From positions 16,988,001 to 17,052,000 of the forward strand of contig OY292278.1 in NCBI GenBank assembly GCA_958496175.1: a stretch of DNA of 64,000 nt. Reading direction: 5' to 3'. Both the position numbers and the translations under genes were made by a program. Below are positions 1 to 14,186 of the stretch, in pieces (position 1 is the first letter of the stretch; each line of letters opens with the position of its first letter). The DNA is from Sisyra terminalis (Eukaryota > Arthropoda > Insecta > Neuroptera > Sisyridae). The notes under the pieces are model-generated. The model searched no databases and was not told the origin of the DNA. It worked only from the letters and a program-made list of their open reading frames with translations.

Positions 1-1457
1 AAATTTTGATAGATAAATCGAAACCCAATCAACTTTGGGAACCACTGGTCTACACTAAATTAAGTCCAAAACCCCAACCCTTTTACATTTTTTTTTTATT
101 AACAGTGATGGAATTTTCTCCCAAATTTCCATCTCTATTTTCTCTTCAAATAAAATTTCCGTAAACTTGAACACTTTTTTTGAGAAAAAGTCTTTCATCG
201 TAAAAGCTTGATACAAAAAAGAGTAAAAGATTAATAGTATTAGGAAAAACCAGACAAAATTTGTTCATAACACTTTGATATTCATACTAAGCTAGGGACA
301 TACATACGTTGAAAATCAAGCACTAAGGCTTTAGAACTTCAAGCTTTTGCTAATTTCTTGATTAGTTCATAGAAATTTAATATAATTAATTTCTTGATTT
401 GAATCAATTCTTGATTATATTTATTGGATTGCAAAGCCGAAATTCACAAAAAAGTCGGTTATAAATATATATTTATTCTGTTTTGTCAATCAAACAAGTA
501 TCCTTAACACATTTTTAACGAATATAATTCCAAACTCAGTACAGGTATTCAACTCTTTCGTCATCACAAATTCGACGCTTTTATTTAAAAAAATCTTAAT
601 TGATGACAAAAAGATAAAGTAAAAGAAAAAATTTCAATAATAATCTATTTTTCGTATTTATCTTATATATTTTTTCTACAGGTTGTTAGGAAAGAAAAAA
701 CGTTTTGTTTTTTGGGGGGGGGGTGAAGAACAGTTTTCTTATAGTGCATAAATATAATATTGAATTATGTTTTGATCAATCTAGTCCAATATATTCTGTC
801 ATATTTCTAATAGTACTTTAATTTCACCTTCATAAAGTATTTGTCCCTTGAAGATATAAAACAGGTTCAGGTAATTTTTGACCTCCTCATTTGACCTAAA
901 GTTTTACCGTCCAAAAATTTTGTAGAAACCAGAACCAAAATTAATCCGGAGATGCCAAATCTGAGGAATAGTATAGGTGTGGAGTAACGTCTCATTAAAG
1001 CTTCAAAAAAGTTTTTGGGGAGTACGAAACTTGTATGAGGTTAATTAAACGACAAAACTTATACGTCAAGTAAGGAGGTATAAAATCACTAGGATCAGTT
1101 ATTTGCCATCAAAGAAAACAACGTTATGAGCTTGAAATTATGCTACTGCCATAAAGATGGCAGAAGGCATTGGACCAAAATTAAAATAAATATTTACACA
1201 AATACTAAAATCGTCTTTCATTTCCCCCCAAAAAAAAAAATAAAAAAATAAGAAGAATTACAAAATTCCAGATTTTTTTTGAAAAAGTTACTTTGCCCAA
1301 TGAAATTTCTCAAATTCCCCGATTTAAAAAAATCTATAATAATTTTATTATTTATCGATAATAAAATTTAGCCACTTTGTGGCCAATAGTTCCAATGATT
1401 CGAGTTTCAGAATGAAATATCTTAAAAAATGTATAGAAATTAGAAGTTATTGAAAAC
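1..1457. other. Intronic background
   Basis: AT-rich DNA with homopolymer runs and the G10 tract. I see no gene or repeat family in it. Confidence 0.5.
714..723 (+). repeat. Run of ten G
   Basis: An uninterrupted G10 follows a T-rich stretch. It is notable only because the surrounding DNA is so AT-rich. Confidence 0.9.
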
Positions 1458-1490
1458 GCTAAGTCGTTAATGACCTTAGTTTTTATACGA
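1458..1490 (+). repeat. SINE tail fragment
   Basis: CTAAGTCGTTAATGACCTTAG followed by TTTTTATACGACAAT matches the 3' body of the tRNA-derived SINE seen in full at 32808 (CTTAGAATCGTTAAAGACC, TTATAAAGCGGCA). The head is missing. It is cut off by the hAT-like element starting at 1491. Confidence 0.5.
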
Positions 1491-1709
1491 CAATGTTTCA
1501 TAACCAATAGTCCACGGATCCCTGAACGCTCCGAGTGTAAAGTATGGGGATCCACAGTCTCGCTATGGACCAAAATTTGTATTTTTGTATAAGTAGTATG
1601 TATTAAAATCCACATATCGAAATTTGTTGCTGTTTATGTTACGGAGGTCCTTGAAATTGTGCTTGATTTCCTTAGGGTTGTGTGGACATAAAAACATTAA
1701 GAAACGCTG
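1491..1709. mobile_element. hAT-type miniature element
   Basis: Starts CAATGTTTCATAACC and ends with the inverse complement of CAGCGTTTCTTAATG, which are typical hAT ends (CAG-type). It is 219 bp. Flanking 8-mers ttatacga and ttaaaagg match at 5 of 8 positions, a plausible decayed 8-bp target duplication. There is no transposase sequence. The ends resemble those of the elements at 40448 and 62353. Confidence 0.5.
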
Positions 1710-2710
1710 TTAAAAGGGATAGGTAGTTAAATCACAAAAAAATCAAAAGGAAGAAAGACCATTAGATTTCATGATTTGAATAGGGTTAAAGAATAATGTT
1801 GATATAAATAGTTGATACCACTTAGAATATTCTTAAAAGAATATATTTTTGGGCGACATCTCCTTTTTCCGTCAATTATTCAAAGTCTACAATTTGTGGG
1901 TCTTAATGCGATCGTTAAAATATGTAAATATCAAACATTGATAATATTGAAAACGCTTCAATAGTTTTTTCCTGGGAATCTGTTTATCTTTGTAACTTTT
2001 GTAATTATTTCTTACTTTACAAAAAGGAGACTATAAAAAAAGAAAACACAAGTTTTGAAAATTATATACAAATTTAGCAAATGGTAAAATTATTTTAAGT
2101 GAAAAAAGTTATAATTATTACCTTAACAAAAATGAGAAAAAATACAAATGATGTCTGACAAAAGAAGTTACCCTTTGTGAAAATTTGAAAATAAATTAAA
2201 ACTACGATCATTTACATTCCCTCAGTAACAATAACTTGCAAATGAAGAAATTCAATGTAAGAAAATATTTTGTCAGATAATATTGATAAGATAAACTTTT
2301 AATCAAATTTGATTGAATAAGTTCCTTACATAAATATTATTCAAACAGAAGTAGAAGTAAATTTTAATTTCAAAGTAAAAGTAAGAAGCACGACATTGAA
2401 AAGATGCTCCGTCGAATTATTAAAATAATGAAATTCGCTATTTATTTTGAATATGTTTTAATTAAATAAAATCTTCGTGAAATAGTCATTTGCTAATTTG
2501 CTTAATACAATTACGGTTAACTTGTCGCGACTATTTCGCATATTTACGCTTACGAAACGAAAAAAATGGAGGGTGGCAATGAACAATCGAGTATTTGGTG
2601 ATAAAAGATGTGCTGTAAAATGAGATAACAAGAAATTTCTACCCAATGAGTACACTTAAAATCAGAAGGAAACTAACTTTTCTTGGAAGTAAAAACAATC
2701 CTTATTTCAG

Positions 2711-2985
2711 TCACGCTTGTCACAGACAAAAGTTTAATCAAGCCGGAAAGGTAATAGTATTACATAATTCAAGGCGTGCTGCATACATACCACACAAATA
2801 AAGAAAAGTTTGTGGAAAAACCAACATAAGAAAAAAGGAACACATAACCATCAGCGTCGCAATGTTGCGGTGAGTACCTCTGACGTTTCCAAGAACTTAT
2901 TCTACTTAATTCAATTCTAGCAATGATGTAACTAACTGCTCCTACTTCAATTTAGCCCAGACTCATCGCCTTGACGTCACATTCG
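2711..2985 (+). other. Cluster of splice-site-like micro-exons (candidate)
   Basis: Within 275 bp the plus strand shows TTTCAG at 2705-2710, then 40 bp richer in G+C than the flanks, then GTAATA. Next comes ATGTTGCG at 2862-2869 followed by GTGAGT. Then a pyrimidine-rich stretch ends in TTTAG (2951-2955), followed by 30 bp (2956-2985) and GTAAGC. Joining the last two gives only ATG plus seven codons before TGA, so coding potential is poor. A non-coding transcript or chance is possible. Confidence 0.2.
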
Positions 2986-3540
2986 GTAAGCAAAGCTCAT
3001 TTGTAACTTTATTCGTTTTTCAACATTCAGTTATCAGCTTCAATGATTACAATTACAACAAAAAAAAATAATCTCGTCCTTATTTATATATAGCAATACG
3101 GATAGACTGCTTCCAAACACCAACTTGACAATATTCCAAGGTTCATGCCAAAAAACATATTAATTTCAAATTGATTTTGACGTTGTCATATACCAAGAAT
3201 ATTTTTACTCATTTCATTAATATACGATTCTATTTCCAATGTTATACTCATCCCCAATATCACCGATTCAATAAATACTACCACAAAATATTTTATCGTT
3301 TCTTTTTTTTTATATATTACAATACTGTAAAAGCAATTTAATTAAAACTTCAAATCAATGAAAAATTCTATTTACCATAAAAATATTTTACAAAATATTT
3401 ATTTTTAAATGCACATTTCAATAAACATTTTGTTTGAATTATTTATTTTTTCTCTTTTTCTTCTTTTGACAACAAAAATTATTCCTATCTATTATTATAA
3501 AAATTGCCTCAAAAAAAATATTTTAAGTCTATTAAAAGCC

Positions 3541-3690
3541 CAATAGTTAAGGAGAAAATTCGCACCTGGTAGATGCTGGATTTGAATCTCGTAATGAGCA
3601 ATTGTCAATATTTTTTGATGTAAGCGCTTTTATCAACCCTAAAATCGCTAAGGATCTTAGGACATTGTAGTTTTTTTACTACTAAAAGCT
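3541..3690 (+). repeat. tRNA-derived SINE, decayed head
   Basis: From about 3560 the sequence follows the family body: CTGGTAGATGCTGGATTTGA around the B box, then TCGTAATGAGCAA, ACCCTAAAATCGCTAAGGAT and a T-rich end. The A-box region is badly degraded. Confidence 0.6.
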
Positions 3691-4871
3691 TTAATGACTC
3701 AACGTTTTTGATAAATCGATAGGTTAATCCAATGAAAATATGAAAAATATTTTTCTAACAAATTACAAATCCAACAATTGCTTACCAATGGAAGAGCGTT
3801 CACTTTGCCTATTTGTTCACCCATATATTTTTTTGGATATGGTTAAATACAGCAGTAAGAAATAGAACAAAATTTTAAGTTCCCTACTCTTATTTTTTGT
3901 GGACGAAGCTGAGCTTTGACTATTTTTTAAGCAACGGAAAAAAATAATATCAAACTACTTGATTTGCCAAAAAAGCTAGCGATTATTGATTTAATACTTA
4001 AACATTATTTCCTTTGTATTTTTTTTAAAATAGGTTTGCTAAATCTGCATTTAAATTATCAAGTTTACCAACCATATGAAAATCTTAGCTCAAAAAAACA
4101 GTTAATAGTACATGCTTGTTTTTTCATGAAATAAAAAATCATATGATCACTAGATCAAAAATGCATTGAGCTTTGATGATCGCTAATCTTTAATATTAAA
4201 AAAGCCACCAGAAAACGACGAAGATAAACGCTAAGATGCTTTTAGAACCAAAAAAAGCTTTAAAGTAACAATCTACACATTTTGTACTAAAACTTTAGTA
4301 TAAAAGTAGGTACTTTACAAACGTTAAAGTATTGAAAAATACAAGGAATAAAAACCACCGTTGATGTAGTGACAAAAAGAGCAACTAACTATAAGGATCC
4401 CATTCTGAGGATAAGGTATCAAATTGACGATTATAAAAGAAAAACTGGAAAAATCTACGTAATTATGAAGAAAAAGAAATGAAATTCTAAGTCTAGCCTA
4501 AGTCTATCTTTGACTAGCATTATCTAGTTGGAGATAGATAGAGAAAATCTGACAAAAGGAAAAATTGTAAAAAGAAAATCGTAAATGAATTATAAAATAA
4601 TTATGGGTCAAAGGGTACCAACATTAGGTTCCTTACATGAAAAATGGCTGAAAGTTGGTGGAACAAATTTGCAAAAAAAGGAATAATTGCTTGACGTATA
4701 AAACTTTAAATACAGTTTTTGGTTTGATGCTTTGATTTCTTTTGAGATTAAAATTTCGGACAAACATTTTCACGGCTTGGAGGTGATATTTATCATTCAA
4801 ATAAAATTTTATCTTTGGGAAAACATGCGTGTTTTCGCCTAAAAATAGAGATATCTCTAGTTTCAGTGGGG
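3691..4871. other. Intronic background
   Basis: AT-rich; nothing recognised before the tandem duplication that begins at 4872. Confidence 0.5.
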
Positions 4872-5290
4872 AGGATTTATCTAACAGAAAAATTTTATCT
4901 CATAAATATCTAACTTAAGAATATATCCATCCAAAAATGAAAATATCGGCTTTAAGACTGCATTGCAAAATTTATTTTAATATAAAAAATACAAAAAAAT
5001 TGCTTCAACAACTGTAATTTAGAAATGTGTGCTGTAATAACTGTATGCACATAAGAAATAGTTTTAATATGTAGGATTTATCTAACAGAGAAATTTTATC
5101 TACTAAATAGGTATCATAAAGGTATAATTTGTCTATCTTTAAGTGAAAATATCGGCCTTAAGAATGCATAAAAAAATTTATATCAGTGAATAAAAAACAA
5201 AAAGAAATATGCGTCAGAGTTTGTAAACTAATAATGTGTAAAAGTACTCGTAGTATGCGCATTAAAAATGATCAGTATTTAACGTATGCA
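4872..5290 (+). repeat. Diverged tandem duplication, period about 201 bp
   Basis: AGGATTTATCTAACAGAAAA at 4872 recurs as AGGATTTATCTAACAGAGAA at 5073. Each is followed in the same order by ATTTTATC, a GAAAATATCGGC[T/C]TTAAGA block, AAATTTAT, runs of A, a GTAA-TAATGTGT-like block and TATGC-CAT. Two units are clear; a third partial unit may precede them. It is not coding. Confidence 0.75.
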
Positions 5291-6760
5291 CTGGGATAAT
5301 ATTTTTTCTTTGCACAAATAAAACGATTCCATAAACGACTATTGATTTTCAGAAAAAAATTGTTGAATACTCAATGTTTTTCTTTTTACAAAATTCAGTA
5401 TACTTTTTAAAACAGTAATTTTTCGGTTTTTCCTTGTCATTAATTATGATTATTTTTTCCTTGAACTACAAACAAAATATTAGTAAATTATTATACATTC
5501 ATCATAAATCTGATGGTATAACTTCATTTGACAAAGCAAATTATTTAAATAAGTAGTATCTCTTTTAAAAACTCACATGAAAATAAATCAAATTAAACTT
5601 GAAATTGTTCAAGCTAAATAAACTTTGTGATACGATTACAATGAGTTTCACAATATAACATACGTAAGTGCGGAAAATGAAAATAATGGTATGACATTTA
5701 ACATATTTCATACCGTCAACGTTAAAAGTCAAATGACGCGTATTACGACTATAAAATGAACAGAGAACGATATGAAGTGAAAAGGAAACGAAAATAATAT
5801 AAGGGAAAAAGCATTTTAGTGCGTAAGGGGTTGTAAGCATCTTCGCCACTTTTCAGTATTATAAGCGGAGAATGGCGAAAAAAAATAGAAAGGTCTTGTA
5901 GGTATTTCACATAATATATTGAATAGACATATATGGCACCTAAAATACATGCACAGGAATATCACCAGCCTGGCAGGTGTTTAGTTCCGTTTTACGGGGA
6001 TAACGTAAAGCGATGTTCGTAAGGGATTTAAACAATATAGATATACCGTGGAAAATATGAGACAATATCTTTGATGTAAAATAAAGCTTAAGATACACAC
6101 ACCCATACATACGTACAATAAATACATGCGTAACTTCTATAAATTTTCCTCGAATATTAAAATATACGAATAACATATATATATATTTATATATATTTTA
6201 CGATATATTTTTCGTTTGAATGAATAACAAGTAAAAGGATTTAAGTCCAATTCTCGCATTATGGCTTTCAGAAAATGTTTGTTTTCAATGCGAAAATGTT
6301 ATACAATTTTAATCTTACATTACCGTAATTTATTTTTGGACAAATATAAAAGACCACTTTCAATCTTTTCCGACTGACCTATTCAAAATAAAATGTTTCA
6401 TTATCGCGTTTATCTTTTCAAAGTGACTTTTATATGAAAAATACGTTAATGTATTTAGAAGTGTCATCGTGTATATAATTAATAACAGATAATTATACCA
6501 ATTCGAATTGAAGAAAATGAAACACGGAAATTTTAAAACGTTTATTTGTTGTTTTTTAATCAATTAAGTAAAAAGGAAATTTAAAGTTGGCAACAGTAAA
6601 AATTAATAGATTGTATTGAATGATAAATTTAGAATAACATTGAAAATAGATTGATTTTATCGTAACATTACGAGAAGTAACAATTATTACAATATTTTAG
6701 TATTAAACCGAAATACATCAATCAACCATTTATTACAATCGAAGTAATATAGGTATATAT
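5291..6760. other. Intronic background
   Basis: AT-rich with a TA tract near 6176. Three short minus-strand open frames (5565-5849, 5940-6176, 6360-6563) have low-complexity, hydrophobic products and look accidental. Confidence 0.5.
6176..6215. repeat. Short TA-rich simple repeat
   Basis: Broken (TA)n tract around 6176-6215 (ATATATATATATTTATATATATTTT type). A similar short tract occurs at about 56401-56420. Confidence 0.7.
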
Positions 6761-6796
6761 ACAGGAGAAAATTTTCATGGCAAAATTTTCTCCTGT
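6761..6796. repeat. Perfect 15-bp inverted repeat with 6-base loop
   Basis: ACAGGAGAAAATTTT at 6761-6775 and its exact complement at 6782-6796 flank the loop CATGGC. The stem is perfect but short. No target duplication or transposon end was recognised. Confidence 0.85.
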
Positions 6797-9700
6797 TTCT
6801 AGTTTAAAACAGTAACATTTAAATATTTGACTTTAAATCGGATGAAGAGAAAATATAAGTTCTGATCTTAAGCACCTTATAACCCAATTAAATTTTCCGA
6901 TAGTATGAGAAAAACGCGTTCGTTTTTCGATTTTTGAACACCTAATGTTTCTTCAATATTTTCAATTTTGATTTATTTATTTTTTCAAGTTTTTGTTATT
7001 GTATCCCGATATACGCAAAAGTACTTCACGAAATTTTAAGTGAAAAAAACCATATGAAACGTAATTGCTTGAGAAAACTAAGTTGATATACCTGAAATTT
7101 TTACACGGCAAAATATTACGCTTTAGAATAAAAAATCGTTAAAAAAGCATAAACACTTTTGCGATTATTCAATAGAATTGCTTAATTTCTGTGGTGATTT
7201 TTAAGTGAAAGCAAAAGAGATATATTTAACAAACCTATTGTGCACATATTTCTGGGACCACGAAGAAACTACGAATGAAATCAATCCAAGAAGAGGCAGA
7301 AATGTAGTACCAAATTTGATTGGAATACAATTTGTGGTTCGATTCATATTAAAGAAAATGAAGACCTTAACTTTTTCCAATATCCTAATTATTTCTTGAC
7401 ATATTACCCTAATGGAAAAACCCTAATGGAGTACGTATTTTGATTGCCGAGCTAACAAGTGTTAAACAACATCTCCAAAATCAATGATTTCTGGGTCATT
7501 TACAACCGGACAACAAAAACATAAGGCGTTGGATTATTTATTTATTTTCTTGAGAAACAACACGTAGTATTCTACCAAATTATAAATTTGGCTATATAAT
7601 GAACTTTAGATTTTTTTCTTTTCAAATACTATAAAAATTACTAATTAGATATACAAAATTTAGCCCTCAAGGTAAAGATTGTTGACCTAAATTTGTAAAG
7701 ATTTGCAATCTTTTCGCGAACATTTATCGACATGTGTAAACCCGATCGAAGTGTAACTAATCAAGAAAAAAAATAAATATACATTTATTTTGAAATAAAA
7801 TAAAATGACCTTTGGTTACTCAATAATTATATTATTTTTCGTTAAATACAACACCACACAGAGTTGTATTAATTATTTTAGATATTATCTCAAATTTCAA
7901 CTTTCTCGCACGTTTAACAAAATATCATTTGACATATAAAATAGAAAAAAAAAAGCTTTTCCATTCAATATTCAACATTATTCGTATCAACTGATAAATA
8001 ATCAGTTTTTATAAAGCAATTTACGTTCAAATTGAAAATCGATACCGATTTAATTTTCCTTATTTATTTATTTTAATCTATATGTTACATCATTCTTTAA
8101 ATCTATGCCATTTCAGTGCTTTCCTTCTCGTTTTTGTCGTTTACTTTTAATAATCAACATTTTTATCAGACAAGGTTTATACATTTTTTCGGTAAAGATT
8201 TCCAAGTGGGTTGGGTTTATCTATTGCAGTGACGCAATTTGACTTGATTATTTGCAAAGCTTATTTAACATATCTGCAGAAGAAAAAAATAGAGTTTGGT
8301 ATTATTTGGAGATGTGTTCCGTATTCTTTCGAATGAGTTTAAGAAAGTAAATTGAAATCAGATTTGATTTTTTTTTTGTATAAAATGAAGTTGAAATGTA
8401 AATGCGTGATTGCTAGTGTTTTTTTTTCAGAGTTGTTGAAGTAAAATTGATAATAATATGAGTTTGAAAATAAATATAGAGTTTAGTACTCAATTGGTAT
8501 GGAAATAATATTAATTTGCACAAAAGCAGGTAGTTGGGAGGCACAAACTCTGTGGGTGTTAAAAAATATGATATTGAACATTTATGAAAAACCCGTTTAA
8601 CTGGTCCTAAAAACGAATATGGTGTCTGATGAGTCAGAACACTGACCTCATGCAAGTTGGATTCATTATTTACTGATAATGCAATGACTCATACAAGTCC
8701 ATTTTTCGTTTTTCCATCGAATGAAAAGAGATTTTCAATGGCTATTTTTCCAGATTCCAAACAAATAATAGTGAAATATTTTTTTCAATTCAAAATTCAT
8801 TTACATTTGGCCATTGTACAGTTTTATCAACTGAAACAAATATTTTTACAAATTACTCACTATTATAATTTACTTTTTCCTACAGAACAATAAATTGTGA
8901 ACTTTTATTTACTCGCAAATGTTTTTCTTTGCCTATTATCCCGAAAATGTAATTATGAATAAATTCAAATAAAATTTTATGTAATAATACAAATTTTAAC
9001 TTTCCATAAAATCCAATAACGTAATGTTTATGCGTTACAAGATCTAACAAAGTTAACAACCATATAATTATAATCCAATTTGTTTTGATTCGAGGAAATA
9101 GATTTTCCTTATAATGAATATGTTCCACATAAAAATATATGTTGCTATCATTTGTCTACATCATGTTACAAACTGTAAACTAAATAATTAATTAATATGT
9201 CTAATTTTGTTGCCTAAACTATTTTGTTTCGAAAATGAAATTTGAGGAGAGTTACAAATACAATCTAATTTGCAAACAGTTTCACCCCAAGGCACAAACT
9301 GTAGATATACAATACCGAATTGGTGTATATAAACGCTTTCCTTCCAAAACTTTTTCGGGAATCACTTGAAAACTTAACTGAATTTTAATAAAGCCAATTA
9401 AAAACCCAACACTTGTTGCTTTTAATTATCAACTTAAAGACTAATCTTCTTGAAGAAAATCTTCCTAGTAACAGTAGCGTCATCTAAACTTAAAAGAAGC
9501 AAATATAAAAAAAAAATAAGAAAAAATCAATTCTTTAAGCTTGACATTTGAATAAATTTCAGAATGAGCAAATGGTTCAAATTTAGCTGATTGAGAAATT
9601 TAATTAAATCAAGAAAGAAGTTATCCTCGGTAATAAATACCCATTCTAGTGAAATCATAAAACCAAAATCACGTTTTTATTTTAAATAAATTGAATATTT

Positions 9701-11654
9701 GTAACTGTAGACATTGATAAGATTATAGTTGTTAACAATAAAATGAGATTTAAAAGTTTCAATTATAGAATAATATGTTTTTGGTTTATGCAACGTAAAG
9801 AATATAAGAAGGAAGTGTAAAACGTTCTTTATCATTAAATTAAAAAGCTCTGAACTCAAGTCAATATTAAGTTAAAAGTTCGAAAATTGTTTAATTGTAT
9901 ACCATGTGTTCGAAAATAAAGAGAAAGTTTCAATGGCGATAATGGGAGAAAGATAAATTTAAAAGCAAATTTATATTGTTGAAAAAATGTGAAAAAAATA
10001 TCTTTAACAAAAATGAAACACTGAAAGTGTTTTAAGAAAATTAATTTCCGTATTTCTTTTTGAAAACTTTTGACAAAAAGATGGAAGCATTCTCTTAAAC
10101 TTCTTCAATATTGTTTACGTTTTGAATTGTTTTCCGCCCACAAAGAAGAAGTTTGAATATGAATGAAAGTAAATTTAGCTATAATAGATCCTGTTTCCTA
10201 TAATAGATTTTCAATTAATATGATTTAAGTCATCATTTTTACAAAAAAGGAGATTTATATTTGCTGACTTGATGGTATTTAGAATATAAAAATAGAAAAA
10301 TCGAAAAAGGAATTTGATTCTTTGTACCACAAGCATTGCTACTGAATGAAATGTAAGCAGGAAATTTGGAAACTAGGAAGAAATTGCATCTCTTTCCCCT
10401 TTGTCAGCCAAAAATTGTTTGATTTTCTAGGATAACCTGGAAATGGGCTGGGAAATACCTAATTCGTACTCTGTTGCTTCTTATTGCAAAATCAGGTCTG
10501 GCAAGTTGAATCTTAGAATAGGACTAAGGTGTAGTAGGGCAAAAGTTCGCGACGACTAGGCCCTCATTATTTTCTAAAAGCTTAAAGTTTCTATACGCAT
10601 GCTCTCAACACAGGTATGAACTTTCAGCAACTATGGAGTCTGGATGGTGAGCACTTTGGCAGGTAATAGGTAGCGTAGATGTATAAAATAAAAGCTTAGT
10701 TTTTTAAAGAATAACAGTTCATTTTTTATATTTTCTTTGGAGTAAAATTAGAAATCACATTCTACATTACTAGACCCTTAGCCGGTTTCCACCCCTTGCT
10801 AGATACTCCAAAACTTAAGTCAATGGTATAATAGAAAAACGAATGTACTTTTATTAGAAAAAAGAACAAAAATTGTAAACATAAACGTGTGAGTGAAAAC
10901 CAAATATAGTTGAATCAAACTTGAACTAATTAATTTTCTTCATTGGTTTCGACTGTCATTTGGAATTCATTAAATTGTAAATTTTTATCATTTGTAAGTT
11001 GTCAGTTTAGGAGGGTCTGGAAGGAGGTTGAAATCATATTTCGAGTTTAGCAACGAAGGATGTGATTTCTAATATAATTCCGAAGAAAATGTAAAAAACT
11101 GACCTTTGTACTTTCACGAAACTAAACTTTCATTTTACACACCTTTGCTATCTGTAATCTGCCAAAGTAACCAAAATACAAATTCTATAGTCACTTATTC
11201 TTCTTACCAGTATTGGGGACCTACACAGATAATTTTTCTGTTTTTACAAAATAATAAAGATATAACCGTTGCGGGCTTTGAGCAAAAAAGAATACTTCAC
11301 AATGCTGCTACGCAAAGAAACACGAGAAATAGAGAGATCCTCAAAAATCAGAGATATCAAATTTCTAATTAAGAACTGAAGTCCGATCTGAAGAACGGTG
11401 ACATGTATTTCAAAGTTTTGGCAATTTTTTTCGGGAGAAAAAAAACTTTGTATTAGGCAAGTATTTTTCAGTCGGATTTTTTCCCATTTCAAACTGTCTT
11501 TGTGTATAAATAGTAGACCTAAAATTATTTCCTGACTTGTTTCCTTAAATTTTCTTAGTTTCATTTTAAATGGTTTAAAAAAGGAATTTTCTTATTTTTA
11601 AGACACGAAAACTATCCTTCTCTTCTTAATGAATATGTAATAAGTGTTTGTATA
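6797..11654. other. Intronic background
   Basis: Mostly AT-rich. About 10340-10620 is slightly GC-richer and may be an old repeat, but no domain or inverted end could be named. Confidence 0.45.
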
Positions 11655-11812
11655 TTTTATCGTCGCTTTATAACTACTAAGCTCTTTAATAACTCTTGGA
11701 TTAATTAAAATTCGGAATTGAGAAATATCGAAAGTTTGTTCGATATGAGGATCAAACATAAGACCTACAAGTTTTGGAGCGAACACCTAGACCACTCAGC
11801 CACCAGTAGGCC
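11655..11812 (-). repeat. tRNA-derived SINE, near full length
   Basis: On the minus strand, GCCTACTGGTGGCTGAGTGG (A box) is followed by TCTAGGTGTTCGCTCC, a B-box-like TTTGATCCTCATATCGA, the body TTTCGATATTTCTCAATT, and the tail AGTTATAAAGCGACGATAAA. The small open frame across it is incidental. Confidence 0.8.
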
Positions 11813-14186
11813 TGATTCTAGAATTGTTCTCAAGTACAATTGAATCATTTGAAGTTAAATAATAAAGCCTGTTTTTCGTTGGAATAATACAGATAATAAA
11901 TCCTATTAAATATGATTCCTACGTTTTAATGAGGATTCATTTTTGCATAAGAATTATTTTCTCTGATTTTATTCTTAAAGATATTCACATTTAATTGTAT
12001 CTGCGATTTTTTTTAAGTTCAAAATAAGTGCATCCGTTGCTTACAATGTTTATCTGGTATTTTGTTAAGCATTTCAAAAGGATATATCAACAATCTTCAC
12101 CAGCTTGATTTATTTGGTTAGATGTAAATAAACGCTTTTTGTTGTTACAAAGCAGTATTTGATTGAAATATCTGAGTGCAATTGACTCGTGCAGTATTTG
12201 TTGATTATACGTTAGTGTAAAATCGAAGGTCTCGCGGAATTTTTCAAATAACCGAAAATGAAATATTTATACAGCAAACACTTCACGATGAGAACGATAA
12301 TAGATAAGTGTGTTTGAAGTGTTAACATGTACAAGGGAAAATATTTTGAAAAATTCAATTTCTCATTGTTTATTTAATTATTGTGACAGAATATAGTTGT
12401 ATTTTTTTTAAGGATGACAAATGACAATGTTGCACGTTTATATTGGAGATGATAAAACCTTTCAAGATATAGATATTGTGTTACAAGTGTAAAACAATTT
12501 AGAAACCGGAACTGTGCCGTTGTCGCATTGAACTAAGCTCAAATATTGCAGCTACTTTGTACGTAAAGCTGTAGAAGCGCAGTATATGCAGTGAAAGCAA
12601 TAGATATTACCGGTTGCTTGGTGTGTTTTCCCACGGGCTTAGATCGCTTTTCTGCGTTTGTATAGACTATAGATGTATGCTTCTACATCCATACATGTGT
12701 ACATATAGACACATATTTTATATTAAACACACAGGAATGAGATAAGAGAAGTGATGCAAATGCCATGGAGCGAATATACTGAAAGTACGTTCAATGAAAC
12801 TTAGTATTACATACATGGAGAATAAGAACAAGTCACACTTCACATACTTTGTTAAAAGAACGTTATCATATTTTAGAATAACATGCAGTATTTGCTCAAA
12901 ACTTTCCTGTAACATTTCAGATCGACTAATATCCACTAGTTTTCCAAAAAATAAAAACTTTAACATCTCAAGTAATTCAAAAGAAATCAGTAAAATCCGA
13001 AACCATTTAACACGAATGGATTATGAAAATTTCAAATACTTAAATCCTCAATAAAATTCCGGTGGAATCACTCATCAAATATTTACCATTCGCAACGTTC
13101 ATTACACATTTAGGGAATAGGTACAATACATCTTTTATTATAAATACGACCAAGACAAATGTTGAACAAGTACAAACTTTGTTTAATAAATAATAAAATA
13201 TATGCGTCATTTACTTCAGTAACAATGTAAGACAATATTGACATTAGAGTAGGTACATTCATTCTAATATACTCCAAACAGTTTCTAATAACGAATCATT
13301 ACATACTCGACGATAAATGCAATGTTTAAGCCGAGAGAAAATATCGTATATCTTTGGTATGTTTTGAAATCCAACTATCAACTTTCAACAATCTTTAATT
13401 AAATAAAATTATTTACCTTTTGATAACGATATATATGACAATTAGGAAAACCGATTCTTCAATGCAATATAATATATGTACAAAAATTTATATTGAATTA
13501 CTTTTATCTTCTTTTCACAATTTACCTTCTATGGTCATTTATAATTGAAAAGATTGAGATATCAATTAACAGTAAGAATCAATAATTTATTGAAAAGGCA
13601 AAAAAACCATAAGAAAGTTTAAATAAAAGATAAATATAACGAATTACATAATATCCACACATCAATAATTCATAAGTAATAGTTTAAATGTTTATTTAAT
13701 TAGTAATATAGTAAATAAAGTAATTAAAATTCCTTTACTACGCCGACAAGATATGTTTCAATTATTTAATAATAAGGGAATATTAATATTGGAAAATTGT
13801 TTTTATTGGCTTTTTAACAAGTTTACGCTTTAACTCGTTTAGAGAATTCCATTCAAATCCCATATAACACAATGACAAGAACTTATATAATAAGATATGG
13901 TAAATTCAAAGTTTGGGAAAGTTTCGAATTATTCTGGGAGTTGCTTAGGTACCTAGATGACTTCACAAAGATTTGCTTATTAAACTCAAATTGAATAAAA
14001 TAGTTGAGAGACGTTCAAGGCACAGATATGGAAGTTTGTGTTTTTAAACAAAATTCTCGATTTAAAAAAAAACATACCAAAATTTCAATAATATGTTTTA
14101 GATTTGATTTGAAAGATGTAAATTGAGAAAAAAAAATGTACTAGCCGTAGATGCAATATTCCTCATAAAAAACATTGATATTAGAA
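11813..14186. other. Intronic background
   Basis: Nothing recognised. About 12520-12700 is modestly GC-richer with several CpG but no open frame of note. Confidence 0.45.

Noticed and set aside
11244..11564. 106-codon minus-strand open frame
   Set aside because: The product has no recognisable domain, the plus strand is open across part of it, and there are no splice signals of note.
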